Shown here: positions 1-8,473 of the stretch, one piece after another
How the letters are laid out: each line of letters opens with the position of its first letter
Position numbering within the stretch: the first letter of the stretch is position 1
Assembly: GCF_000498755.1 (NCBI RefSeq)
Contig: NZ_AXUS01000003.1
Coordinates: forward strand, 127,638-191,637
Length of the DNA stretch: 64,000 nt
Direction of reading: 5' to 3'
Origin: Clostridioides mangenotii TR
GTDB lineage: Bacteria > Bacillota > Clostridia > Peptostreptococcales > Peptostreptococcaceae
Position numbers and translations under genes: made by a program
The notes under the pieces: generated by a model
Databases searched by the model: none
Told to the model about the DNA's origin: nothing
What the model saw: only the letters and a program-made list of their open reading frames with translations

Positions 1-102
1 AAACATATTGGCTCTATAGTATGTTTTGTACTAGGCTCTTTAGGAGCTACCTTTGCAGTAATTAATGCTATTTTTATATATATGATGTCAAGTTTAAATT
101 AA
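1..102 (+). CDS. C-terminal end of an unidentified membrane protein (5' truncated by window)
   Basis: Frame 1 is open from the first base and ends with TAA at 100-102, giving 33 residues. They are almost entirely hydrophobic and look like one transmembrane helix ending in MMSSLN. A strong bidirectional terminator follows. Too little is present to name the family. Confidence 0.5.
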   Translation, partial: KHIGSIVCFVLGSLGATFAVINAIFIYMMSSLN

Positions 103-126
103 AATTTAATATACATAGAAAATTAA

Positions 127-170
127 AAACCTACAGCCTGAAAGATAATATCTTTACTGTCTGTAGGTTT
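127..170. terminator. Bidirectional terminator between convergent genes
   Basis: A 10-bp perfect stem (127-136 with 161-170) carries a second nested 6-bp stem (141-146 with 150-155). A-rich sequence lies on the left and T-rich on the right, so it can end both the plus-strand gene on the left and the minus-strand ATPase gene on the right. Confidence 0.75.
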
Positions 171-190
171 ATTTTATATACTTCTTAAAA

Positions 191-2857
191 TTAAATTTCT
201 GAGTCTATAGATTCAACAGAAATTCTTCTTTTATTGAAGATAATTTTCTTTAACTCCATAACTACTGATGCTGATAATGCCAATCCAAAACATATAGAAA
301 GTTCTCTAAATCCAAATCCCATTGGTATCGAGAATATTCCTCTAAGTCCGGGAACTAATGTTACACCATAAAGTACAAAGCATATAACCATTGCACCTAA
401 TACATACTTATTTGAGAAAAATCCTATTCCAAATGATGTCTGTTCATTTGAGCGAGCTGGTAACGTCTGAATTATTCTAGAAAGTATTAGTGTTGAAAAC
501 GCCATAGCTACTCCCATTTCAGGAGAAACTATCATGCCTATTTTCTGAGCTATTATTGTTGCAATACCTATTACTATACCTCTAAATAATACTATTTGAA
601 GTGTTCCCCCAGCAAGTATACCTTCGTCTGGATCTCTTGGCTTTTTCTTCATTACATTTTTTTCTGCTTTTTCAAAACCAAGTGCAATAGCTGGAAGCGA
701 ATCATTTACCAAGTTTATAAAAAGTAACTGTAGTGCTGTAAATGGATTTGACCATCCTGCAAATACTGCAAATAGTATTGCTATTATTGCACCTAGGTTG
801 CCTGCAAATAAATAAGTTATTGATTTCTTGATATTGCTGTAAACAGTTCTACCAACTTCAACTGCCTTCACAATACTCGCAAAGTTATCATCTACTAATA
901 TCATCGCTGAAGCATCCTTAGCAACATCAGTACCACTTCCCATACCAATACCTATATCCGCTTGTTTTAGTGCAGGTGAGTCATTTACACCATCTCCGGT
1001 CATAGCTGTAATTTTGTTTTTCTTTTGCCATGCTTTAACTATTCTTATCTTATTTTCTGGTGATACTCTAGCATATACGCTTATTCTATCTAAGTCAGTG
1101 TCTAACTCTGAATCTGTAAGTTCATCTAGCTCCTTACCAGTAAGTGCAATATCTCCCTCTTTAATTATCCCTATTTCTTTAGCTATTGCCCTAGCTGTTG
1201 TTTTATGATCTCCAGTTATCATTACGGTCTTTATACCTGCGCTTTTTGCATTTCTAATGGCATCTATCACTTCTTCCCTAGGTGGATCTATCATCGCTAA
1301 AAGTCCAACTAATGTCATTTCATTTTCGTCGCTAATTCTAGGCTCAAATCCTGAGTCTGGAACATCTTTTATAGCAAATGCCAGTACTCTAAGTGCTCTA
1401 TTTGAGAAATCTTCATTTTTCTTTTTATACTCTGAAAGTATATCTTCTGTAAGCTCTACTGTCTCTCCATTATTTAATACATATTTACATCTATTGAAAA
1501 CTATATCTGGTGCGCCTTTTGTAAGAAGTATTGCATCTCCATAAATACTGTTTACAGTAGACATCAACTTTCTGTCAGAATCAAATGGAATCTCATCAAG
1601 TCTAGTGTATTTATTTCTAAGTTTATCGTAATCTAAGTCATTTTTATTTGAGTAATTAATTAAAGCTACTTCGGTTGGATCACCTATCTCTTTTCCAGTA
1701 TTAGTTATCTGTGAATCGTTGCAAAGTGCAGATACAAGAGCTAATAACTTTGCATGATAAGAATTTTTTATATTTTTGTTATTTACTTCAAAATCCTCTG
1801 CTCCATAAAGATATCCATCAACTACTGTCATTTTATTTTGAGTAAGTGTACCAGTTTTGTCAGTACATATCACACTTGTCGATCCTAAAGTTTCAACAGC
1901 TGGTAACTTTCTAATTATAGCGTGGTTTTTAGCCATGTTATTAGTCCCTACTGCAAGGACTATTGTAACTATGGAAGATAATGCCTCTGGTATAGCTGCA
2001 ACTGCAAGAGCTATAGCAAACATAAATGAATCTACGACTATACCAAACATCTCGCCTTCTCCGCCAGTCATGTACCCTCTTGCTACTTGTATCCCAAATA
2101 TAAGTAATGCAAGTATAACTATTCCAATACCTAGTTTTTTACTGAATTCATCTATTTTCTTCTGTAGAGGTGTAGCTTTCTTTTCTGCACTCTCTATCAT
2201 AGATGCTATCTTACCCATTTCTGTCTCCATAGCAGTCTTAGTAACTACAAAACTTCCTCTTCCATATACAACCATGGATCCACTGAAAACCATATTAATC
2301 TGATCTCCTAGAGCTACATCTTCGTCAATCTTATTTGTATTTTTTAGAACAGCTTCTGATTCTCCAGTAAGCATTCCCTCTTCAACTTTTAAAGATTGTG
2401 AGTTTATAATTCTACCATCAGCAGGTATATAGTCTCCTGCCTCTAAAAATACAATATCTCCAACTACTAATTCCCTCGCTGGCAGTGTATTTTTTTCTCC
2501 ATCTCTTATAACTTTTGCATTTGGTGCAGAAAGTACTTTTAAACTATCTAGTGAGCTCTCTGCCTTCTTAGTCTGAACTACTCCAAGTATTGAATTTAGA
2601 ACTATAACTGCAAATATAATAAGTGATTCTATTCGTTCGCCAAGAACCATTTGTACTACACCTGCAATTATTAAAATTACTACTAACGGATCTTTAAAGC
2701 TCTCTAAGAATAATTTGTATGTAGGAACTTTATCAGTTTCCTTTAGTTCATTTGATCCGTTTTTCTCTAATCGCTCTGATGCCTCTTTTTTACTTAGTCC
2801 GTCCAAACTAGAGCCTAAAGATTTGATTACTTCTTCATAATCGTTTTTGTAAGACAT
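191..2857 (-). CDS. Calcium/manganese-type P2 ATPase (cation-exporting P-type ATPase)
   Basis: An 888-residue P-type ATPase that couples ATP hydrolysis to divalent cation export across the membrane. Visible motifs are the actuator TGES near residue 166, the phosphorylation motif DKTGTLT near 333, the hinge TGDGVNDSP near 622, the M4 motif AAIPEAL near 287 and the M6 motif NLVND. M5 reads GNLGA where SERCA pumps have an acidic residue, so one of the two SERCA Ca sites seems to be missing, as in single-site bacterial pumps. The start has a strong AGGAGG site. The leader carries a yybP-ykoY riboswitch, which makes Mn2+ export a good alternative or additional function. The family is certain; the ion is inferred. 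Confidence 0.93.
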   Translation of the reverse strand: MSYKNDYEEVIKSLGSSLDGLSKKEASERLEKNGSNELKETDKVPTYKLFLESFKDPLVVILIIAGVVQMVLGERIESLIIFAVIVLNSILGVVQTKKAESSLDSLKVLSAPNAKVIRDGEKNTLPARELVVGDIVFLEAGDYIPADGRIINSQSLKVEEGMLTGESEAVLKNTNKIDEDVALGDQINMVFSGSMVVYGRGSFVVTKTAMETEMGKIASMIESAEKKATPLQKKIDEFSKKLGIGIVILALLIFGIQVARGYMTGGEGEMFGIVVDSFMFAIALAVAAIPEALSSIVTIVLAVGTNNMAKNHAIIRKLPAVETLGSTSVICTDKTGTLTQNKMTVVDGYLYGAEDFEVNNKNIKNSYHAKLLALVSALCNDSQITNTGKEIGDPTEVALINYSNKNDLDYDKLRNKYTRLDEIPFDSDRKLMSTVNSIYGDAILLTKGAPDIVFNRCKYVLNNGETVELTEDILSEYKKKNEDFSNRALRVLAFAIKDVPDSGFEPRISDENEMTLVGLLAMIDPPREEVIDAIRNAKSAGIKTVMITGDHKTTARAIAKEIGIIKEGDIALTGKELDELTDSELDTDLDRISVYARVSPENKIRIVKAWQKKNKITAMTGDGVNDSPALKQADIGIGMGSGTDVAKDASAMILVDDNFASIVKAVEVGRTVYSNIKKSITYLFAGNLGAIIAILFAVFAGWSNPFTALQLLFINLVNDSLPAIALGFEKAEKNVMKKKPRDPDEGILAGGTLQIVLFRGIVIGIATIIAQKIGMIVSPEMGVAMAFSTLILSRIIQTLPARSNEQTSFGIGFFSNKYVLGAMVICFVLYGVTLVPGLRGIFSIPMGFGFRELSICFGLALSASVVMELKKIIFNKRRISVESIDSEI

Positions 2858-2949
2858 GCAACATTCCTCCTAGTTTAATAAAGTTATTTTATGTCTCTAT
2901 AGTAATATATATACTATAATGACCTAATTAATAAATAAAAAACCTTGAT

Positions 2950-2995
2950 AACAAAAAAACCTTCGAAACAAATACAACTGCATCTGTTTCGAAGG
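2950..2995 (-). terminator. Riboswitch expression platform: intrinsic terminator
   Basis: On the minus strand a 12-bp stem (2984-2995 with 2960-2971) is followed by seven T. The 5' arm of the terminator contains the 3' strand of aptamer helix P1 (2990-2995). Ligand-stabilised P1 would therefore disrupt the terminator, which predicts an ON switch: metal bound, ATPase expressed. Confidence 0.8.
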
Positions 2996-3091
2996 TCTTG
3001 CTATCAAGGTTAACTTGTTGATTGACCGAGTATCTCTACTGTCTTGACGACCAATCATCACTTTCGTGTCAGCTACTCCCCTTCGAGGTAG
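2990..3091 (-). promoter_or_regulatory. yybP-ykoY manganese riboswitch aptamer
   Basis: Read on the minus strand, the leader of the P-type ATPase has the conserved yybP-ykoY parts. A GGGGAGTAGC box follows the 5' P1 strand (3080-3085), then an internal GGTCGTCA segment and a CGGTCAATCAACAAG segment, and the 3' P1 strand CCTTCG pairs back (2990-2995). This class is known to sense Mn2+ and to control Mn exporters and P-type ATPases. The assignment comes from motif order and pairing read by eye; no covariance model was run. Confidence 0.82.
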
Positions 3092-3175
3092 TTATTTATT
3101 AATTTATACTAGTATTATATACTAAATCAATTAAATTGTCTACAAAAACCTTTTCTGTAGTTTACTATAAAATAA

Positions 3176-3204
3176 ATTGCCACCATTTCTCTAATGGTGG
3201 CAAT
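3176..3204. terminator. Terminator downstream of ridA
   Basis: A perfect 12-bp stem (3176-3187 with 3193-3204) with a 5-nt loop. On the minus strand a T-rich run follows, so it can end ridA transcription before the riboswitch leader. Confidence 0.7.
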
Positions 3205-3269
3205 TTAGTAGCATATAATGTTATCGCATATTTTACTCTGCTCTATACATTAAATGAATTTTAATAATC

Positions 3270-3650
3270 TTATAACATAGCTATTGCTTCTATTTCTACT
3301 AATACATCTTTTGGTAATCTAGCAACTTCAACACAAGCTCTAGCTGGTTTGTTGTCACCAAAGTACTCAGCATAAACTGAGTTTATGTCACCAAATTGGT
3401 CCATATCTTTTATAAATACTGTAGTTTTTACTACATTTGAGAAATCTGCTCCAGATTCTTTAAGAACAGCTTTAAGATTTTCTAATGATTGAGCAGTTTG
3501 AGCTTTAACGTCTCCTTCTACAAGTTCCATAGTAGCTGGTACTAGTGGTATTTGTCCTGATACAAATAACATGTTTCCAGATTTTATAGCTTGAGAATAT
3601 GGTCCTAATGCTGCAGGAGCATTGTCTGTATGTATTACATCGAATTTCAT
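3270..3650 (-). CDS. ridA: RidA family reactive enamine/imine deaminase
   Basis: A 126-residue protein of the usual RidA (YjgF/YER057c/UK114) length. It begins [20 protein letters not shown] and contains the typical LFVSGQIPL strand and the conserved Arg in the KPARACVEV segment that binds the substrate carboxylate. RidA hydrolyses 2-aminoacrylate and related imines released by PLP dehydratases. The gene directly upstream on the same strand is such a dehydratase (threonine deaminase), so the pair makes functional sense. An AGGAGG-like site precedes the ATG. The 157-bp gap to the dehydratase stop leaves room for a separate promoter. Confidence 0.95.
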   Translation of the reverse strand: MKFDVIHTDNAPAALGPYSQAIKSGNMLFVSGQIPLVPATMELVEGDVKAQTAQSLENLKAVLKESGADFSNVVKTTVFIKDMDQFGDINSVYAEYFGDNKPARACVEVARLPKDVLVEIEAIAML

Positions 3651-3807
3651 AATAAATTCCTCCTAATTTTTTAATAAATCAAATTTTGTATATCAAAATC
3701 ATCAATATACTTTATTATTATAACCTTTTTTCACTTTATGGAAAAGTTTTTGTCATAAATTTATCTATTTACTGTAAAATCTTTTCTTAAGTCCATAGGT
3801 TGAATCA

Positions 3808-5019
3808 TTAAATTATTGTAAAACCGTTGTCTCTTATAACTTCAGTTAATTTGTTTATGTGATCAAAACCATATGTTTCTAATGTAAACTCAGCGCTTTG
3901 TTTTCCTAGAGACTCCCCTGCTGATATTTTACCTTGGTTTGCTGTTAATACGTTTCCGCCATTTTCACTTATTAGAGTTGCAAGTCTAGCAAAGTTGCCT
4001 GGTTTGTCGTCCATCACTACAGTGAAAGAGAATCTTCTTCCTTCTGAAGCTAAAGCTACACCAATAATTCTGTAAAGAACGTTAACATCTACATTTCCTC
4101 CAGATATTATACATACAACATTTTCATCTTTCTCAGGAACGTATTTTCCACTTAGTAAAGCTGCTGTACAAACCGCACCCGCTCCTTCAGAAACTAATTT
4201 TTGACTTTCCATCATAAATAGTATAGAATCTGCTATTTCTTCTTCAGTAACTACTACTACTTCATCAACTAGCTCATGAATTATTTCGAAAGTTAAATCT
4301 CCAGGAGTTTTAACTGCAATACCATCAGCTATTGTAGTATCTTTAAATGCTGAAGTTATTTTTCCATTTTCCATTGATTCTTTCATTGATGGTATATTTT
4401 CTGTTTGAACACCTATTATTTTTACATTTGGGTTTAGAGCTTTTGCTGCAACCGCTATCCCAGATATTATACCACCGCCACCGATTGGGCAAAGTATAGT
4501 ATCTACATTACTGTCTAATTGCTCAAATATTTCTAGACCTATAGTTCCTTGTCCAGCTATAACATATTTGTCATCGAATGGATGTAGGAATGTAGCTCCT
4601 GTTTCTTTTTGAACTTCAACAGCTTTAGCAAAAGCATCATCGTATACAGTACCATTAAGTATTACTTCTGCTCCATAACCCTTAGTAGCACTTACTTTAG
4701 CTATTGGTGCTGTAGCAGGCATAACTATTGTAGCCTTTATACCAGTCATTTTTGCACCATAAGCAACCCCTTGTGCATGGTTCCCAGCACTAGAAGCTAT
4801 TACGCCACATGCTTTTTCTTCTTCTGTTAAGTTTGCAATCTTGTTACATGCTCCTCTTAGTTTGAAAGAACCTGTTTTTTGTAGATTCTCACATTTGTAA
4901 AAAACTCTAGAACCAGTTTTTTCACTAAGTTTAACGCTTTCCAACAAGTCAGTTTTTTTAACTATATCTTTGATGGTCTCTCTTGCACTCTTAACATCTT
5001 CTAATGTTACTTTATTCAT
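3808..5019 (-). CDS. ilvA: Threonine ammonia-lyase (threonine dehydratase) with C-terminal ACT domain
   Basis: A 403-residue fold-type II PLP enzyme that converts threonine to 2-oxobutyrate and ammonia. The PLP lysine is K53 in KTGSFKLRGA, and the phosphate-binding loop is the GGGG in CPIGGGGIISG. The last 70 or so residues (RRFSFTVVMDDKPGNFARL onwards) form a single ACT-like regulatory domain, as in the short IlvA/TdcB class rather than the 500-residue biosynthetic IlvA. No branched-chain biosynthesis genes are nearby, so a catabolic role is more likely. tdcB would be an equally fair symbol. Confidence 0.92.
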   Translation of the reverse strand: MNKVTLEDVKSARETIKDIVKKTDLLESVKLSEKTGSRVFYKCENLQKTGSFKLRGACNKIANLTEEEKACGVIASSAGNHAQGVAYGAKMTGIKATIVMPATAPIAKVSATKGYGAEVILNGTVYDDAFAKAVEVQKETGATFLHPFDDKYVIAGQGTIGLEIFEQLDSNVDTILCPIGGGGIISGIAVAAKALNPNVKIIGVQTENIPSMKESMENGKITSAFKDTTIADGIAVKTPGDLTFEIIHELVDEVVVVTEEEIADSILFMMESQKLVSEGAGAVCTAALLSGKYVPEKDENVVCIISGGNVDVNVLYRIIGVALASEGRRFSFTVVMDDKPGNFARLATLISENGGNVLTANQGKISAGESLGKQSAEFTLETYGFDHINKLTEVIRDNGFTII

Positions 5020-5219
5020 TTTTACTCACTCCTGTAGAACATATTTTATATCTTACACTTAGATTCTATATTTTTTTGTCAAAAAAATCAACATCTTGAA
5101 TTTTTTTAATTAGTATTATAGATTATTTGTATTCTTTTCATCAAAGATATAAATAATACATTTAGTTTAAAAGAACTTATTATATAAAGTTAAATTTTTA
5201 TAAAAGTTTATTAAACCAC

Positions 5220-5247
5220 TTTACTTTTTTATATAACCATATATAAT
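5220..5247 (+). promoter_or_regulatory. Candidate promoter for aspartate 4-decarboxylase
   Basis: TTTACT (5220-5225), a 16-nt spacer and TATAAT (5242-5247) lie about 85 nt before the start codon. The 5020-5331 gap separates two divergent genes and is very AT-rich; I see no further structured element in it. Confidence 0.4.
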
Positions 5248-5331
5248 TAAAGTATAAATATTTTTAATAAAAAATTTGTATGATTTAACTTCTAAAAATT
5301 TGTTTAATCTACTATAAAAGGAGGAGTTTAA

Positions 5332-6963
5332 ATGAAATGTTATAATTATCAAGAAATAAAAAATATGTATGGAAAATTAAGTCCATTCGAATTTAAGGAT
5401 AAACTTTTAAATATAGCGAAGTTCACTGCTGAGGAAAATAATCGTCCACTACATGATGCTGGACGTGGAAACCCTAACTGGACAAATTCAACAGCTAGAG
5501 AGGCATTCTTTACTTTTGGTAACTTTTCTGTCTCTGAATCTAGACGAAACTGGGACCTTGGAAATTTATCGGGTATGCCTAAAAAAGAAGGTATAGCAGA
5601 AAGATTTTACGATTATATAAACAAAAATATAGATATGCCTGGAGCACATTTAGCCAAAGAAATTATTGATTATGGAATAGATGAACTCAATTTTAATGAG
5701 GATGATTTTATATACGAACTTGCAGACGGTATTATTGGGGACAACTACCCACTACCAGACAGAATGCTTCCTCATATAGAAAAAATCGTGCACGAATACC
5801 TAGTAAAAGAAATGAAATACGACATAGATGGAAAATACGGAGATGTTGAAATATTTGCAGTTGAGGGAGCTACTGCCGCAATGTGCTATATATTTGATTC
5901 GCTTATGGCAAATGAACTTCTTAGAAGAGGCGATAAAATTGCTATTATGACTCCTATATTTACACCTTACTTGGAGATCCCTCATCTACCTAGATACAAC
6001 TTCGAGATAGTCCACGTATACGCAGACACAGTTGACAAAGACGGAAATAATACATGGCAGTACTCTAGAGAAGAGCTTAAAAAACTTGAGGATAAATCTA
6101 TAAAAGCTTTATTTGTAGTAAATCCTAACAACCCAGCTTCAGTAGCGCTTGATGAAAAATCATATTCTAACCTTATAGATGTTGTACAAAACTACAACAA
6201 AGACCTTATGATAATTTCAGATGATGTATACGGTACTTTTGTAAACAATTTCCAATCACTAATGTCTAGACTTCCATACAACACTATTGGAGTTTACTCT
6301 TACTCTAAGTACTTTGGTGTAACCGGATGGAGACTTGGAACATTTGCTCTTCACAAAAAAAATATATTTGATAAAAGAATTCAATCTCTCTCAGAGAATT
6401 TAAAAGCATCAGTAAACAAGAGATACAGTGACATGAGCATAGATCCATCAAATTTAACATTTATGGAGAGGGTTGTTGCAGATAGTAGAATGGTTGCTCT
6501 TAATCACACTGCTGGTCTGTCTACTCCACAACAGGTTCAGATGGCCTTCTTTTCTGCCTTCGCTTTGATAGATAAAGTAGACGCATACAAAAAACTTAGT
6601 ATAAGCATATGTCATAGACGTATTAAATTGCTTTACAATGCACTAGATTTCCCATTAAAACTTGAACAAAACAATGCAGCTTACTATACGATTCTAAGTA
6701 TAGAAAAATGGGCTAAAGCTTATCATGGAGACGAATTTTTCGAATTTATAAATAAGAAATACTCTTTAGTCGATATACTTTATAAACTTGCAAATGATTA
6801 CTCCACTGTACTATTAAGCGGCGATGGCTTTGCAGGTCCAAAGTGGTCACTTCGTATATCGCTTGCAAACTTAAACGATGATGCGTATACAGATATAGGT
6901 AATGCAATTAATAATATACTTTCAGAATATGTAAATGAATGGAACAAAACTAAAAAATCATAA
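5332..6963 (+). CDS. aspD: Bifunctional aspartate aminotransferase / aspartate 4-decarboxylase
   Basis: A 543-residue fold-type I PLP enzyme, about 130 residues longer than ordinary aminotransferases and matching the aspartate 4-decarboxylase (Asd) family. It beta-decarboxylates aspartate to alanine and CO2 and keeps transaminase activity. The PLP lysine lies near residue 326 in YSYSKYFGVTGWRLG; VNPNNPAS and ISDDVYGTF are the cofactor-binding segments. An AGGAGG site precedes the ATG. With the asparaginase downstream it forms an Asn-to-Asp-to-Ala route. In other bacteria this enzyme works with an Asp/Ala antiporter to make proton-motive force; no antiporter is seen in this window. Confidence 0.92.
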   Translation: MKCYNYQEIKNMYGKLSPFEFKDKLLNIAKFTAEENNRPLHDAGRGNPNWTNSTAREAFFTFGNFSVSESRRNWDLGNLSGMPKKEGIAERFYDYINKNIDMPGAHLAKEIIDYGIDELNFNEDDFIYELADGIIGDNYPLPDRMLPHIEKIVHEYLVKEMKYDIDGKYGDVEIFAVEGATAAMCYIFDSLMANELLRRGDKIAIMTPIFTPYLEIPHLPRYNFEIVHVYADTVDKDGNNTWQYSREELKKLEDKSIKALFVVNPNNPASVALDEKSYSNLIDVVQNYNKDLMIISDDVYGTFVNNFQSLMSRLPYNTIGVYSYSKYFGVTGWRLGTFALHKKNIFDKRIQSLSENLKASVNKRYSDMSIDPSNLTFMERVVADSRMVALNHTAGLSTPQQVQMAFFSAFALIDKVDAYKKLSISICHRRIKLLYNALDFPLKLEQNNAAYYTILSIEKWAKAYHGDEFFEFINKKYSLVDILYKLANDYSTVLLSGDGFAGPKWSLRISLANLNDDAYTDIGNAINNILSEYVNEWNKTKKS

Positions 6964-7031
6964 ATTTAAACTTTTAAATATCGATCGATAAAATGTTTGT
7001 CATAATATAGGGATTTTAATAGATATTGTAA

Positions 7032-7060
7032 TAGACCAAGATATGTTTTTCTGATATAAT
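7032..7060 (+). promoter_or_regulatory. Candidate sigma-A promoter of the asparaginase gene
   Basis: TAGACC (7032-7037), 17-nt spacer, perfect TATAAT (7055-7060), about 43 nt before the start codon. Confidence 0.55.
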
Positions 7061-7102
7061 TTCAATCGGATAATATTTTAATTGTAAAAGAGGGAAGATA
7101 CT

Positions 7103-8098
7103 ATGAGTATAAAGAAAAAAGTCGCAATAGTTTTTACTGGTGGTACGATTTCAATGACAGTAGATGATACTGTTGGAGCTGCTATACCAACATTATCAGG
7201 TGAGCAGATCCTATCAATGGTTACTAATATAGATAAAGTGGCAGATATTGAAGTTTTTAATTTCGCTGAGATACCTGGCCCACATATTACGCCTGAAATA
7301 ATGATGGAACTTAGAAACTATATAAATGAACTTCTAGATAGAGAAGATATAACTGGTGTCGTTGTAACGCACGGAACAGACAGCTTAGAGGAAACGGCTT
7401 ATTTTCTAGATCTGACAATAGACAGTATAAAACCAGTAATTGTTACTGGTGCTATGAGAAGTAGTTCTGAGCTAGGTTACGATGGGTCAAGCAACTTATC
7501 GGCAGCTGTATGTACTGCAATATCAAAAGATGCAATAGGCAAAGGAATTTTGGTAGTTTTAAACAATGAAGTATTACTGGCTTCAGAGGCAACTAAAACA
7601 AACACACTTGCACTTAATACTTTCCAATCGTTAACTAGCGGTCCTCTTGGTGTGATCGACTGTAATGAACTTGTTTTAAATAGAGATATAGTTAATAGAT
7701 CAGTAATAAAGACAGATAAAGTCGAACCTAAAGTAGCTATATTTAAAGCATGTGTTGGAGAAGATGATCTATTTATAAAATATGCAGTTGACCAAGGCTA
7801 CAAAGGAATTGTTGTTGAGTGTATGGGAAGAGGTAATATTCCTCCTAGCATGTTCTCTGGTATAAAGTATGCAAGAGAGAAAGGCATCCCTGTAGTGGTC
7901 GTTTCAAGATGCCATTCTGGTAGAGTTCTAGATAGTTACGGATACTATGGATCTGGTAGAGATCTTAGAAACCTTGGTTGTATTTTTGGTGGAGATCTTC
8001 CAGGACAAAAAGCTAGAATTAAACTTATACTAGCTCTTGGTAAAAATGATGACTTAGATAGTATAAAAGATATATTTGAAAAAGGAATTTACTGTTAA
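7103..8098 (+). CDS. ansA: L-asparaginase, cytoplasmic type
   Basis: A 331-residue asparaginase that hydrolyses asparagine to aspartate and ammonia. The first catalytic Thr lies in the N-terminal TGGTIS motif. The second Thr-Asp pair is in THGTDSLEETAYFL. There is no signal peptide, so the enzyme should be cytoplasmic. A GAGGGAAG ribosome site precedes the ATG, and a very long hairpin follows the stop. Its product feeds the aspartate 4-decarboxylase encoded just upstream, although the 139-bp gap with its own promoter suggests separate control. Confidence 0.93.
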   Translation: MSIKKKVAIVFTGGTISMTVDDTVGAAIPTLSGEQILSMVTNIDKVADIEVFNFAEIPGPHITPEIMMELRNYINELLDREDITGVVVTHGTDSLEETAYFLDLTIDSIKPVIVTGAMRSSSELGYDGSSNLSAAVCTAISKDAIGKGILVVLNNEVLLASEATKTNTLALNTFQSLTSGPLGVIDCNELVLNRDIVNRSVIKTDKVEPKVAIFKACVGEDDLFIKYAVDQGYKGIVVECMGRGNIPPSMFSGIKYAREKGIPVVVVSRCHSGRVLDSYGYYGSGRDLRNLGCIFGGDLPGQKARIKLILALGKNDDLDSIKDIFEKGIYC

Positions 8099-8100
8099 AT

Positions 8101-8206
8101 AGTGCTGAATCCTATGATGACAGTGAATAGAGAATAACAGTTATACAATGATTACGTCATCTATGTATTCTCTATCCACTGTATCGTAGTCCCAGCACTT
8201 TTTTTA
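8101..8206 (+). terminator. Unusually long hairpin terminator after asparaginase
   Basis: AGTGCTG (8101-8107) pairs with CAGCACT (8193-8199), followed by seven T. Inside, CTATGAT/ATCGTAG, ACAGTG/CACTGT and ATAGAGAATA/TATTCTCTAT continue the arms, giving roughly 30 paired positions per arm in a 99-nt structure. This is far longer than a standard terminator. Confidence 0.7.
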
Positions 8207-8356
8207 TTCATAATTATATAAATTTTACTTTGTTGTTCGATCTAATTGATAAAACGTACTTGCTAAATTATTTCATTTTCCATATAATCATTATATAAAT
8301 AATATGTCTGAAATTGCTATATATGTTAACAAAATTTAAATTGCTTTTTAGTTATA

Positions 8357-8446
8357 AAGATTACTTATGCCAAAATCTATTGGATATTATAGTTATTTAA
8401 TTAAGTTGAAAATATCCAAACTTCGATTTAGCTAGTAATCTTTTTC
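8357..8446 (+). promoter_or_regulatory. Long stem-loop in the murJ leader, possible attenuator
   Basis: Three nested complementary pairs form one hairpin: AAAGATTACT (8357-8366) with AGTAATCTTT (8434-8443), AAATC with GATTT, and TTGGATATT (8380-8388) with AATATCCAA (8410-8418). A short T run follows. It sits 30 nt before the murJ start and so could act as an attenuator. The rest of the 8099-8473 gap is AT-rich without other visible features. Confidence 0.4.
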
Positions 8447-8473
8447 GTTAATTATAGAAAAGAGGTAAACTTT

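Noticed and set aside
8099..8473. A metabolite riboswitch before murJ
   Set aside because: The stem-loops are clear, but no conserved aptamer motif of a known class is recognisable.
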